Assembly (NCBI GenBank): GCA_026122225.1
Contig: JANEZZ010001953.1
Location: forward strand, 2,086,279 to 2,150,278
Reading direction: 5' to 3'
From: Heloderma charlesbogerti
Lineage: Eukaryota > Chordata > Lepidosauria > Squamata > Helodermatidae
Length of the DNA: 64,000 nt
Of this stretch, positions 34,872 to 46,411 are shown in pieces. Under the pieces are notes generated by a model. It had not been told where the DNA came from, made no database searches, and was given only the letters and a program-made list of their open reading frames with translations. Each line of letters opens with the position of its first letter. The stretch's first letter is position 1. Position numbers and translations under genes: made by a program.

Positions 34872-36130
34872 ATCCATAGTCAGTAACCCTTGTTCAGGAT
34901 CTAGTTGTAAACATGAATTAGTAGTGACAGGATTAATCCAGTGACGTGAAAATCTAAGTGGTTGATGGTCACTTTCTGGCATGAATCCACTGTGAAAGAT
35001 AGTATTGTCATATAGGGAAAATAAGACACCATAACATAATTCACAATACTTGCCCCAAAACAATTTATGTAAGTAAATTCTCCAGTTCAGAACCATTAAT
35101 AATTAAGAGATTAGGTTTAATTGCCATGGCAATAAAAGCAAGGCCAGAACTATTACACTTGGATCTTTGACTTCTCACATTTCCCCATAGATCCTTATAA
35201 ATTCCCTAAAGCCTCAGCCATGGTCTCATTATTAGATCCTATATGTGCAGTGAAGTCACTAGTAACCAACCACAAGGAATATGGTGGGGAACTGGTTCTC
35301 AAGGTCAGATAACAAGTTTTCCAGTTTATACCAACAACTGATGTGGTAATATGGTGAGGACTGAGGAGGCACATAGATGTTAACAAATATGTAGGAATTC
35401 ATATTACTTTTAACACTAACTGTCAAAGCCCAAGGAACCAACTCTTTAAGTGAAAGAACTGAAGCATGAAGCGAGGTAGAGACTAATATTGCCAACCCCC
35501 CCACTTGGCCTACCACCTTTTTGGTATCATAACATAGCCAAGTTCCTTGTAATAGGAAAACATGAAATTTAGTTATCTAACAAAGGAATTCATTATCCTC
35601 TAATCTATTTCTCCTGTCAGCCAGATTCCAAGATAGACAATGACGTTTATCCTTCACCTGGGCCTTCAAATGTCGTTCAACTAGTACCCCCTTTTCATGC
35701 CCTAACACAGCTCCATTTTAAGCAATTGGTAGTTAGGTTTCTACTGGTGGATTTCAGCAGTAATAGTAATGCCATCCCTTTTACCTCCACTGTCATCTAG
35801 TTCATAAGGTTCTAATTTTCTCCTTTATAGCCAATTAGCAAAGGTCTGTTGTGCTTGCTCAGAGATAACACAAGCCTTGTTTTTGTTTTTAATAGTTGGA
35901 ATTCTCAAAAGAAATTAAATCAGCTTGATCTGTTCTACAGTTATTGTATTATCGCAGTAAGTGATGGAACTGTTAAGAGCTGGCTATGAAGATAGCCTGC
36001 TCTGATTAGTTAATGTATCCCTCAGAGCATCCAATCTATTACAAATAAATTTTTGCTCAGTCTGAGGTAAGATGCTAACTTTAGCTTAAAATGAAAGAGA
36101 CTTTTCTTCAAAGTCCCTGTGTTCACTACT
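34872..36130 (-). mobile_element. Decayed antisense LINE, endonuclease part
   Basis: Minus frames read GGLAILVSTSLHASVLSLKE, NSYIFVNIYVPPQSS and LENLLSDLENQFPTIFLVVG at 35195-35516, then AHIGSNNETMAEALGNL. This is an APE-type endonuclease whose order matches the reverse transcriptase fragment at 26.5-28.2 kb, on the other side of the nested insertions. The 5' limit near 36130 is approximate. Confidence 0.7.
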
Positions 36131-36165
36131 ACAAATATTGTAATTTGCATTTAATATGAGGCATC

Positions 36166-36240
36166 TGGGAAGAAATCTGGGGTTGGACTTGATGGTCTTA
36201 TAGGCCCCTTCCAATCCTACTATTCTATGATTCTATGAAA
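36166..36240 (+). mobile_element. CR1 3'-end fragment
   Basis: A short sense CR1 tail: GGGGTTGGACTTGATGGTCT, TAGGCCCCTTCCAATCCTAC, then TATTCTATGATTCTATGA. It is a severely 5'-truncated copy. Confidence 0.88.
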
Positions 36241-37086
36241 TCTTTTTGTCTCTTGCGCGCCCTGTGTGCAGAATCTTATTTTGCATTCCAAGTTGCAGAA
36301 GCACTATGAGGGAAATGATGCTTGGTCTATATTACTTCATAAGCTCAGCAAACCAGGTAATTATAAGTTTCTGCAATGTCACTAACATAAACTTTTTAGG
36401 ATTGTACAGGTGCTACCTGAGGTCTGTTACTACAAGGGATTCTTCCATGGAGTGGCTCATCAGTTTAGGACTGTTGAATATTCAATGCAAATTTCTACTT
36501 AGTGGAAATTGGAAGTGAGGCATAACCAAGTCAGATCAAATTTGTTCCCTGGAGCAGGGGTAGTGTCAGTAAATTAGGATTTGTAATACTGCAAGTAGTC
36601 TCTTGTGAAATCTTATTTTGGCTCCGCAGTTCCTAACTTCACTACTCTGCTCACATCACTCTTTAGCTTTAGCATATGTGGAGTTTGTATGATTTAATTT
36701 AAAATATGAGAGTTAAATTGAATAATGCTTAAGTGGCATTGTGCCACTTAAGTCCTGACACTATCAGGACATTGTGCCACTTAAGTCCTGATAGTCCTGA
36801 CACTATCAACAATTGAGCTTTTGCTCTGAATAATGTTATGTTTCACATAACAAGGTTAATCCAAAATCGAGGTTCAGAGAGAAGGGATTCATGGACCATA
36901 AAACCAGAAGCTAGAAATCTAGAACATAGTTAGTAATCAGTATGAGTTGTTATTCTAGAAATGCTGTTTTCAACACCTGAAGCATTTGTACAATTTCAAA
37001 AACAGGGTGTTCTAAATGTAAAATGACAATATTGTGAGCTTATCATTTATTATAATTCATCATAACGAAGAATGAGAATTTCTTAC
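36241..37086. other. TANC2 intron with a local inverted and tandem repeat
   Basis: No element is named here. At 36727-36808 the word ATTGTGCCACTTAAGTCCTGA occurs twice with inverted partners (AAGTGGCATTGTGCCACTT; GTCCTGACACTATCAGGAC), giving a hairpin-rich 80-bp patch. Confidence 0.6.
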
Positions 37087-37350
37087 CTGCTACAGAGTTT
37101 GGCCGTGGCATAAGGTAGAGTGGAATGGATTGTACTGATTGGGATAAAACCGTCTCTAGGTTCCTTTCAGGGATCTTATTTAAACTGTATGTAGAGGCTG
37201 TCATGTTTTCATCTACTCGATATAAACAAGAGTCTATGCTAGATTTTTGAGACTGCCAAGGTTTCAGGTTTCCTCCAGATCCTAATTCTTTACTGCTTTC
37301 CCCTCCATACTTAGCACGATCCATATTTTCAGAATAGCTTGTCAGTGTTG
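37087..37350 (-). CDS. TANC2: TANC2 coding exon
   Basis: A 264-nt exon (88 codons, phase 1 in and out) encoding [20 protein letters not shown], then [18 protein letters not shown] and [20 protein letters not shown]. The acceptor is TGTTACAG before 37350 and the donor is GCAG|GTAAGA at 37086. Its first CA completes the Ala begun by the G at 48332, and its last G joins CC from 12828. The Ser/Thr-rich, probably disordered segment precedes the NTPase domain. Confidence 0.96.
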
Positions 37351-39430
37351 CTGTAACAGACAACAAAGAAAAACATGAATGATAAAGGAAGCAATTAATT
37401 TGAGTTCTATAAAATATTAATAACACAAAAGGAAGCAATTAATTCATATGCCACTTCATAGATGAAGATGACAGTTTCCAAAGTTCAACAATGTGACTTT
37501 CCTTTAGTCTGAATGCAGCCACTGCACCTCCTTGCCTGCTACTTTGCTGTGCCTTTCCCACTTTCTTCTTCTGCCTGCTGTGAAGCAAACCTAGATCTCC
37601 AGTGAGTGAAGCAACCAACAGAGAAGCAGGGCAGGAGGTGCAATGGTTGTATCCTCTCTTGATGCCCGTGAACATTCAGCTACAAGTTATAGGTACTAAC
37701 CCCAAGTTAAAACCTGGCAACCCTAATGAACCCAGATCTATAGAACTCCTGAAAGTAGGAGGTAGAAAAGAAGGGAAGGTGATATCTCTTTAACCTGTTT
37801 CCTCAGGCCTCTCATACTTTCATCTGTACTTATGTCTAGAACATTGCATAGCAGTGAACCTAGGAGCAGAGCAGTTGGTGGGGAGGAAAAGACCTCCCAC
37901 TGCTGCCACTGCTGCTGGAGTCAGCAGCCAGGTAAGTCGGTGAAGACATGCAGGTGGGACAGAGTTTGGAGGCATGTGGGAGTAAGACTGTGGATGTGAT
38001 GGAAGAGTAGGGGCTTGGAGGTGGGCTTGGATCCCACCATGCTCTGAATGACATTAGGCAGGCATAATATGGTCCAGTTTAGCTTGTAATTGGGCCAGGA
38101 ATAAAGCAACTAATTATCTGAGTCTTCAGGGAAATACTTCACTTTCCTAAGCCCAATTATGAACCTGACATAGGTTGACAACATCCCCCACCCCTGCCAA
38201 ACCTGTCAACTTGGGTCCTCATTCTTGATCTTCCTCATTATTGCTGAAATGTTTATCTTATCTTAGTAAGCCAAATATTTATTATCTATACAAGACTAGA
38301 GTCTTGTGCCAAGCTTCACTGCAAAAAAGTTTTCAGGATGAGGTAGAGCAGGGCCTTCAGCTTTTCCAGATCCTAGCCTTCAACATGGAATCTGTGTCCC
38401 TCCTCATTCAGCCTAACCAGAACTTTTGCATTAGTTGCTATTCACAGAAGTAATCAACTGAAGCCCCTCTACACCTCTCACCCCTTGTTATCCATTCTTC
38501 GTCCCCGGTAATCAGTGGTAAAGAAAAAAAAGGCATGGACACTACTAGCACAACCCATTACAGTCATATACGTGAGCATATCTACTAGTTGGAGGCTCTT
38601 GGAATTACTTTCAGGGCAAGAATTACACTAGAAACAACAGGAGTTGTAGTGAGGATGCACATGATCTCAAGTACTGTTCCCAATCTCATAACGGCAATTA
38701 TGAGAAATAGCAATATATTACAATGTCCTCCCTCTGCAATAAAATGAAGGTAACATGAAGAACCAACATGGCTATCATATCTAAAAACTATGAACAACAC
38801 ATTTCCTTTGAGGCTTCTATTGCTCATATGAGTTATCAACATCATTATGGGCTTGACTGTCTTGATTAGCATGAAGGGTCTAACTGTTAAACCAAAGTTA
38901 ATGTTTCATATAGATGGCATAATCTCTTCCCTTCCCATGCCTTTGAAATAAGACACCCATCAGAGTTCAGGGGAAGGACAGGAAGAACACTAGAAGCAGT
39001 AGCATTTTGAGTCTGGACGCAGATGGAGGGACAGAGACAGATGTGAGTTCAGCTGGACTGGACACAACTGCAGGGACTTTGCAGTTTGCTTTGGCAATCT
39101 GATGTTGGATTAGCAGGCTTGGTGCTATTGTTGGAATCTGTTTACATCTATTATGCTGTGCTTGTAAATAAAACAGATACTTCTGAGACACCATAAGTCT
39201 CCAGTGCTCTCTCATTCAAAGTCAACAACGACAACAAAAACCCATAGCATATTTATAAAGCACCTCAACAGCAAGGTGCTGCACAGTAATTATATTAAAA
39301 AGAATGAACCCTACCCACAGGCTGACAATATAAAAGATAACACCATGAGGAAAGTGGAAAGGACACACAAAGAAAGGAGAAGGAGAAGCAGAGGTCAGAG
39401 AGCAAAGCCATGGGAAAACAGGTACATTTT
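37351..39430. other. TANC2 intron, unassigned
   Basis: About 2 kb. A polyadenylation-like AATAAAACAG near 39168 followed by a GAGACACC-type stretch hints at an old LTR ending near 39220, but no TG...CA unit or target duplication could be fixed. Nothing else is recognised. Confidence 0.45.
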
Positions 39431-39541
39431 CAAACATAAATCCTACTTAGAGTAGACCCAGTGAAATGAATGGGAGTTAGACATGACTAACTGAAGTCCC
39501 ATGCATTTTAATGGGTCTACTCTAAGTAGGACTTATGTTGG
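39431..39541. mobile_element. Palindromic MITE (111 bp)
   Basis: The left arm CAAACATAAATCCTACTTAG and the next bases AGTAGACCCAGTGAAATGAA match, inverted, the right arm TTTTAATGGGTCTACTCTAA and GTAGGACTTATGTTGG. It is a nearly full-length hairpin. I recognise the TACTTAGAGTAGACCCATTG word as a widespread reptile repeat. No protein. Confidence 0.8.
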
Positions 39542-40747
39542 CTTTTCTGTTTAAACACTTTCAGAGAGAGAAGTTTGGACATCAGGAGGCAGTAAATTGC
39601 AGAGAAAAGAGGCAGCACCTTTGATATTTTGTCCGCTTTTGTTGAAGCTCATGTATAATTGCTAGAAAGCCGTGTGCATTTCATACAAATCCATGTACGT
39701 ATATTAAAAAATGGAAAATAATTTCTAAAAATTAAAAGAAAATTTTCGAGCACCCTTGGGCACCACATTGGGGACCCATCTGTGTGTGCCACTGAAGGTG
39801 CCCGTGGGCGCCATGTCACCTGCAGGCATTGCGTTGGGAACCCCTGCACTACACTCTAACAAATCAGAGAATAGCTACTTCTAATCTGGGGAAATTAGTT
39901 AATTTATGCCCCAAAGTATAGACTTTGTTTTTGGCAGCTTTTGTTCTTAACTCACAAATGCATACATGTTACAGAAGAGAAAAACGACTTCATTAGTATA
40001 TCAGCTCTCTACCACATGGATACTAGTTCTAATAGGGCCAACTAAAAGGTGAAGATTGCAGACTGGGACTATGGAAATGGCACAGGAGGGGATTTGAAAT
40101 CTGTTTAGCCATGTAAGCTCAGGTGCTGATTAAAATGATGGGCTGCAGGGGTAGTAATGGATAGATTTAGGAGGAAAGAAGGAACAGAGCATATGCAGTT
40201 ATAATTACCTGACTTCAAGGGAAACTGAAAAAACTTCACTTCCTGGTTGGTTACAAACAGAAAAATGCTGTGGACACAGACTGTCCTTGTGTTTCTCAGC
40301 TTTAAATCCAAATGCAAAAGTGGGACAAAAGCCTCAAGCTGCTTAGGCACTATTAAATACTATGTTGTCCAGAAAGAACTAAATGATGATCCATTCAAAC
40401 ATGATTCTGAGATGACTAGTACTTGTGGCAATGATGGACAGACAGAGGCCATTATTAGAGATCTCAGAGACCCCACAATGTGATTAAAAATTGAATTTAA
40501 AATGAGGCTTGTCCTTAGAATTCCCAATGAGATTCAGAGTAGTTGTGTTCAGCTTGAGAGCTTTAGTAGCCACTTCCCAATATTCTAGGCTCCCTGCTTG
40601 ACCACCCCCCTAGACTCAAGGATAGTAACTCATATGGAAGGTGCAGGCTGCCTCTGTGGCCTCACAGATCAAGCTGCATTTCTGCAATGTATAGAACCTG
40701 GCTCTGGACTTAAATGGCACTTTACCAGGGAGTAAAGTTTTCTTTCA
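39542..40747. other. TANC2 intron, mostly unassigned
   Basis: About 1.2 kb. A GC-rich patch around 39750-39845 ending GTTGGGAACCCCTG resembles the end of a hAT-type element, but no left partner was found. Nothing else is recognised. Confidence 0.5.
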
Positions 40748-41382
40748 GGGTATACAATCTTAAAAACGACAGAAAGATCTCAGTACGAATCCAAGGCAAA
40801 CCATTCAACATCACAGTAATTCAAGTCTATGCCCCAACCACTGAGGCCGAAGAAGCTGAGGTTGATAGGTTCTATGAAGACCTACAACACCTTCTAGAAC
40901 TAACACCCAAAAAAGATGTCCTCTTCATCATAGGGGATTGGAATGCTAAAGTAGGAAGTCAAGAAATAACTGGGATAACAGGCAAGCATGGCCTTGGTGT
41001 ACAAAATGAAGCAGGACAAAAGCTAATAGAGTTTTGCCAAGAGAACACGCTGATCATAGCAAACACTCTTTTCCAACAGCACAAGAGGCGACTCTACACA
41101 TGGACATCACCAGATGGTCAGTATCGAAATCAGATTGATTATGTACTTTGCAGCCAAAGATGGAAAAGCTCTATACAGTCAGCAAAAACAAGACCTGGAG
41201 CTGACTGTGGCTCAGATCATGAGCTTCTTGTTGCAAAATTTCGGCTTAAATTGAAGAACATAGGGAAAACCACTAAACCATTCAGGTATGGCCTAAATCA
41301 TATCCCTTATGAATATACAGTGGAGGTGAGGAATAGATTTCAGGGATTAGACCTGATAGACAGAGTGCCTGAGGAACTATGA
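40714..41382 (+). CDS. BovB endonuclease part, truncated
   Basis: This frame starts in flanking DNA and enters BovB at YNLKNDRKISVRIQGKPFNI. It has FIIGDWNAKVGSQEI, NQIDYVLCSQRW and GADCGSDHELLVAKF, so the catalytic GDWN and SDH blocks remain, but the first Glu block is lost to 5' truncation. It ends at a TGA where the other copy has a Trp codon. Confidence 0.85.
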   Translation: MALYQGVKFSFRVYNLKNDRKISVRIQGKPFNITVIQVYAPTTEAEEAEVDRFYEDLQHLLELTPKKDVLFIIGDWNAKVGSQEITGITGKHGLGVQNEAGQKLIEFCQENTLIIANTLFQQHKRRLYTWTSPDGQYRNQIDYVLCSQRWKSSIQSAKTRPGADCGSDHELLVAKFRLKLKNIGKTTKPFRYGLNHIPYEYTVEVRNRFQGLDLIDRVPEEL

Positions 41383-41625
41383 ACGGAGGTCTGTAACACT
41401 GTTTAGGAGGCAGCAACTCAATCCATCCTAAAGAAAAAGAAATGCAAGAAAGCCGAGTGGCTGTCTGATGAGGCTTTACAAGTAGCTGAAGAAAGAAGGG
41501 AAGCGAAAAGCAAGGGAGAAAGGGGAAGATATATCCAACTGAATGCAGAGTTCCAGAGAATAGCAAGGAGAGACAAGAAGGCCTTCTTAAAGGAACAATG
41601 CAAAGAAATCGAGGAAAACAACAGA

Positions 41626-42852
41626 ATGGGAAAGACTAGAGATCTCTTCAAGGAAATCGGAGATCTCAAGGGAACGTTTTGTGCAAAGACGGGCATGATA
41701 AAGGACAAAGAAGGCAGGGACCTAACAGAAGCAGATGAGATTAAGAAGAGGTGGCAAGAATACACAGAAGAACTATACAGGAAAGATCCGAATGTCCCTG
41801 ATAGCCATGATAGTGCGGTCACTGAACTTGATCCGGATATCCTCGAGAATGAAGTCAAGTGGCCCTTAGGAAGCATTATTAACAACAAAGCTAGCGGAGA
41901 TGACAGTATTCCAGCTGAGCTATTTAAAATCCTAAAAGATGATGCTGTTAAAGTCTTGCACTCAATATGCCAGTACATTTGGAACACTCAACAGTGGCCA
42001 CAAGACTGGAAAAGGTCAGTTTACATTCCAGTTTCAAAGAAGGGCAACGCCAAAGAGTGTTCAAACTACCGTACGATTGTGCTCATTTCTCTTGCCAGCA
42101 AGGTGATGCTCAAAATCCTACAAGCTAGGCTTCAGCAGTATGCGAACCGAGAACTACCAGAAGTACAAGCTGGGTTTTGAAGAGGCAGAGGAACTAGAGA
42201 TCAAATAGCCAACTTTCGCTGGATCATGGATAAAGCAAGAGAATTCCAGAAAAATGTCTATTTCTGCTTCACTGACTACGCTAAAGCCTTTGATTGTGTG
42301 GATCACAGCAAACTGTGGCAAATTCTGAAAGAGATGGGGGTACCAGACCACCTTACCTGTCTCCTGAGAAACCTGTATGAGGGTCAAGAAGCAACAGTAA
42401 GAACCAGACATGGAACAACTGATTGGTTCAAAATTGGGAAAGGAGTACGACAAGGCTGCATATTGTCGCCCTGCTTATTTAACTTATATGCAGAGTACAT
42501 CATGAGAAACGCCGGGCTGGATGAATCACAGGTCAGAATTAAGATTGCCAGGAGAATTATCAACAACCTCAGATACGCAGATGATACCACCCTAATGGCA
42601 GAAAGCGAAGAGGATCTAAAGAGCCTCTTGTTGAGGGTGAAAGTGGAGAGTGCAAAAGCTGGTTTGAAACTCAACATTAAAAAAACGAAGATCATGGCAT
42701 CTGGCCCGATCACTTCCTGGCATATAGAAGGGGAAGAAATGGAAGCAGTGACAGATTTTATTTTCTTGGCTCCAAGATCACCGCAGACGGTGACTGTAGC
42801 CATGAAATTAAAAGACGCTTGCTCCTTGGGAGGAAAGCTATGGCAAACCTAG
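41626..42852 (+). pseudogene. BovB reverse transcriptase part, broken
   Basis: Two frames in series (41626-42180 and 42226-42852) carry DDSIPAELFKILKDDAV, KKGNAKECSNYRTIVLIS, DYAKAFDCVDHSKLW, GVRQGCILSPCLFNLYAEY and the catalytic RYADDTTLMAES. A CGA-to-TGA change at 42178 splits them and a one-base loss near 42770 shifts the frame. Confidence 0.85.
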
Positions 42853-43343
42853 ACAGAATAGTAAGAAGCAGAGACATCACCTTGCCGACAAAAGTCCGTC
42901 TAATCAAAGCTATGGTTTTCCCGGTAGTAACGTATGGCTGTGAGAGCTGGACTATAAGGAAGGCTGAGTGCCGAAGAACTGATGCTTTCAAACTGTGGTG
43001 CTGGAGAAGACTCTTACGAGTCCCCTGGACTGCAAGGAGGTCAAATCAGTCCATCCTAAAGGAAATCAACCCTGAGTGCTCATTGGAAGGACAGATACTG
43101 AAGCTGAAGCTCAAATATTTTGGCCACCTAATGCGAAGAGAAAACTCTCTGGAAAAGACCCTGATGCTGGGAAAGACTGAAGACAAAAGGAGAAGGGGAC
43201 GGCAGAGGATGAGATGGCTAGATAGCATCACTGATGCAATTAATATGGACTTGAGCACGCTCAGGGAGAGAGCGCAGGACAGGAAGGCCTGGCGTGCTAT
43301 GGTCTATGGGGTCATGAAGAGTCGGACACGACTGAATGACTGA
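42819..43343 (+). CDS. BovB C-terminal region
   Basis: A 174-aa frame with LLGRKAMANLDRIVRSRDIT, YGCESWTIRKAECRRTDAF, LKLKYFGHLMRRENSLEKTL and the terminal VYGVMKSRTRLND. It overlaps the previous frame by 34 nt because of the upstream deletion and ends at the natural stop before the ACAACAACAA tail. Confidence 0.86.
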   Translation: MLLGRKAMANLDRIVRSRDITLPTKVRLIKAMVFPVVTYGCESWTIRKAECRRTDAFKLWCWRRLLRVPWTARRSNQSILKEINPECSLEGQILKLKLKYFGHLMRRENSLEKTLMLGKTEDKRRRGRQRMRWLDSITDAINMDLSTLRERAQDRKAWRAMVYGVMKSRTRLND

Positions 43344-43358
43344 ACAACAACAACAATA

Positions 43359-43991
43359 CAATGCAAATGGATCCCTCTGGGCAAATGAGGCAATAAGGTG
43401 GTTCAATAGGAAAGCAGTGTGGGAGAACTTCGGCCAGGGAAATGTGGGATAGGTGCCAGAGTGGAGTAGAGAATTGTGCTAGGAAAGAGTTATGAGGAAC
43501 AACATTAGGATTCTGGGTTATTCTTAGAGCTAAGACCCACAACCATGAGAGATGTCCAAGCAGAAAGAATGAACAAATGCAATCACTCTTAATTGATTGT
43601 GTTCATTGTTAGCCAAATTACTCAACTCCAAACCGCCACTGATTACAATGGTACAATGCTGCTAGTCAAATAGCAATTTCTTTCACAATTCATTCAGTCT
43701 GTTGCTGATTTCTCATGCACAGCTCCACTCTTCCTCCCTTTCTGAACTCTTGTCTATCTGCATCTTTCTCTTTGCTCTCCTTCTCTTTTAGGTTCTCTAC
43801 TCAGTTGTTTCTCCTAATATTCACTCCTCAACTGCTCTTCCTCACTACTTGAAAACGTCAACTTCTCTTTTCTCTGCTTCACCCACATTCTATGCCCCCC
43901 CTTCACTCATCCATTATTCTGAGCCATTTTTTGAATAAGAAGTATAATGCAACCTAATGACATTAAGAATTAAAAGGTACAAAAACTCTCT
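43359..43991. other. TANC2 intron, unassigned
   Basis: About 630 bp including a pyrimidine-rich stretch near 43730-43900. No frame or repeat is recognised. Confidence 0.5.
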
Positions 43992-44565
43992 TGTCAAGTC
44001 CCTTGGTACTCTCCCTTCGCAATCACACACTCTAGGATACCAGGCTTCAGGCTCACTACTTTATTAGTTAACGACCAGATTCTTTACAAATGCAAATCCT
44101 CGAAGACTCCCAGGCTACAAAGGAAAACAGCTACTCCACACAATTTCAAATATCAATAGAGGAGCCAAGTGGGAATTAGAGACATTGCCGGCAGTTTGAA
44201 ACAAGAACTTGCCGGCCAGAATAACTTAGGGAGGGATGCCCCTCCCTTCCAGTTATGCCCTCCTACATGGCTATCATGCATAGCCTACCGGGTAGAACGT
44301 CTGAGCTCTGCCTCTAACTTTTCCCGCTTTGCTCTGTGCTGGACTCTAGCATCCTTCAAGTCACACCCTGCACTCTCCTCCTCCCCAGAGACCTGAGTTC
44401 TCATGGAGGAGGAAAGGGGGGGCCTTCAGGTCAAGCTATCTGTATGTCAAGGTCCTGAGAAGAACACCATATCCATATCTGAGTTTACTAGAGAGGGAGC
44501 CTCCCCCAGTTCTGGCTGTTCCCATTCTGCTACCTATCTCCACACGCTCAGAATCGTTCCTGACA
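43992..44565 (-). mobile_element. Solo LTR with 4-bp target duplication
   Basis: A 574-bp unit starts TGTCA and ends TGACA, flanked by CTCT at 43988-43991 and 44566-44569. CTTTATTAG near 44057, read on the minus strand, gives a polyadenylation-like AATAAAG near the LTR 3' end, so the LTR points to minus. No internal genes. The minus-strand start TGTCAGGAACG resembles the TGTCAGGGTGG start of the LTR at 28233, possibly a related family. Confidence 0.72.
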
Positions 44566-46289
44566 CTCTAAGGAAAAAAAATGAGAAGAGTGCTGAAGCT
44601 TACAGGGAAAACCACAGTGAAAGTTCATTGAGCAGCTTCAAAAGATAATTGGATAAATAGGCAGCCATCCACCCTTTAAGGCATGTACACTTAACGAGGA
44701 AGCAGGAATACCAGCCAGAGCTCCAAAATGTCAGGAGAATTGGCTCTGCAGAGGTGCAAACATAAATGTGGCACTCAACAAAGATAATGAAGGACCACTG
44801 AAACCTTTGCTACCACTGAAACCTTTGCTACCATTCCCATACATATCACTGAATATTTATTTGAAGGATGCAGTCGGAGGGGGGGTGTTTGGGGAGCCCA
44901 GCAGCAAAGGGAACTCATGGATTCCAAGACATGTAGCTGGGAGAGCTCAATCTCTTGGAATGTGGAGTCTGGGTTTTGCAGAGTTCAAGTGCTGCTTTTT
45001 TCTTCTGTCCTCTTGGTGTCTTAAACCTGCAGAGGGATCTCCCTATCCTGAAAAGGGCTGGTATGTTAATTTAGCCCTGCCCATTCTTGAACCTGGCCCT
45101 GACCACTTTCCCATATAAGAATGCAGCTCTTGATATGCTGACTACTATAAAAGAAGGGAGGTAAATATACTGTAGAGGAGCTGAAACTATCAGACAGATA
45201 TAGCAGGGGATGGGGGAAGGCAGCAAGTTGTCCAGGTTAATGGAAAAGAATGCTGACAGTTGATGTGGAGGGATGGGGAGAGAAGGAATAGCTGGAATGA
45301 GGGAGTTATGGCTGGCAGAGAGGGAAGCTAAAGAAAGTCTCCACAAGTCAAAGAAGAAAACAGATGAAGAAGTCGAGAATGAACACCTGAGACAGCAGAA
45401 GACCGAGAGTAAAAGATTTGACAGAGAAAGAAACGTTTACTATTAACAGAAGTGTCTGCTCCTAAAAGAACCAAAGATCTGTGCTGTGTGTCCAGCCTGG
45501 CTGAAGTGGAAGGGGTGACTTTTAGGATTTGTATTTTCTAAAAGGACAGCTCTGGAAACTGGAGGAGAGACAGGACTGCAAGAGATTCACTGTGATATAA
45601 GTGCTTGTTGAAACTGCTTGTTGAAACTGTATTTATTTAAATGCAGAAAGCAATTGTTTATTCTGGCATCGTTGTTATATTTATTGACTTCCCTTTCTTT
45701 ATTATATGAATTCTGTACTTACCTCTTCCTTTATTGTATAAATTTGTGTTAAACTTGCCCTGTTGTTTAGATTTAATTCCATCTCAAGAAACCTGAGGTC
45801 CACTACAATACTGCTTTGATTGGCTGTGGTGATGATAAAACTTCACTATAAATGGGCTTCTTTCTGAGATGGGATTTGACAGTGCCATTCTGTAGCAGTT
45901 ACTTGAAGCGAGGTTAGACTGAGCAGGTAGGATAGTTGGAAACTGGGACACTGAAGAAAAAGCAGAGGTCTTTGTCTCTTCTGGTTCGATTATTTACTTG
46001 GCTTTATGAGAATGCTGAAAGTTGTTACTGTTATTTAAAGGGAACATTAAATACATTGTTGCATATCCATAGATTGAACAAAGTAAATTTCCACGTGGAT
46101 AGGGGTAATAGCTTTCACAGCATCAATATAAGATACCTTGGTATACTTGAGGGTACAGAGTAACAGAAGGGAACACCTGACGTGATAGCAGTGGGCTAGT
46201 AATACCTGCAATAAACCACTCACTCCCACAGGGTGAGGCATCAATAAAGAGAAAACAAAGGATCGTACAGTATTTTGTAAGTATAATAT
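44566..46289. other. TANC2 intron, unassigned
   Basis: About 1.7 kb. Small perfect tandem duplications lie at 44795-44830 (18-bp unit twice) and 45602-45627 (13-bp unit TGCTTGTTGAAAC twice). No frame or named repeat. Confidence 0.55.
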
Positions 46290-46369
46290 TTTAGTTTTAA
46301 ACTGTTTTATTGTATGTTGTATATCGCCCAGAGTGGCTGGGTGACCAGCCAGATGGGCGATTAATAAAT

Positions 46370-46410
<41 letters not shown>

Positions 46411-46411
46411 T
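46290..46411 (+). mobile_element. L2-like LINE 3' tail with (AAT)n
   Basis: TTTTAAACTGTTTTATTGTA, TATCGCCCAGAGTGGCTGGG and GATTAATAAATTTAATAA match the 3' end of the LINE at 17.4-20.4 kb almost word for word, and a run of about a dozen AAT units follows. A strongly 5'-truncated insertion whose tail expanded into a microsatellite. Confidence 0.9.

Larger units (their letters stand above)
40748..43358 (+). mobile_element. RTE-BovB LINE, 5'-truncated, second copy
   Basis: A sense BovB begins inside the endonuclease at about 40748 (TACAATCTTAAAAACGACAG) and ends in the tail GACTGAACAACAACAACAAT. It is very close to the copy at 6788-10002 and useful for spotting that copy's lesions. Its own lesions are a TGA at 41380-41382, a stop near 41403, a TGA at 42178-42180 and a one-base deletion near 42770. 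A clear target duplication was not found. Confidence 0.94.

Noticed and set aside
38940..39225. A possible third solo LTR ending near 39220
   Set aside because: A polyadenylation-like AATAAAACAG and a GAGACACC stretch are present, but no TG start or target duplication could be located.
39690..39852. A hAT-type end GTTGGGAACCCCTG
   Set aside because: No inverted left end or 8-bp duplication was found, so only a mention is justified.
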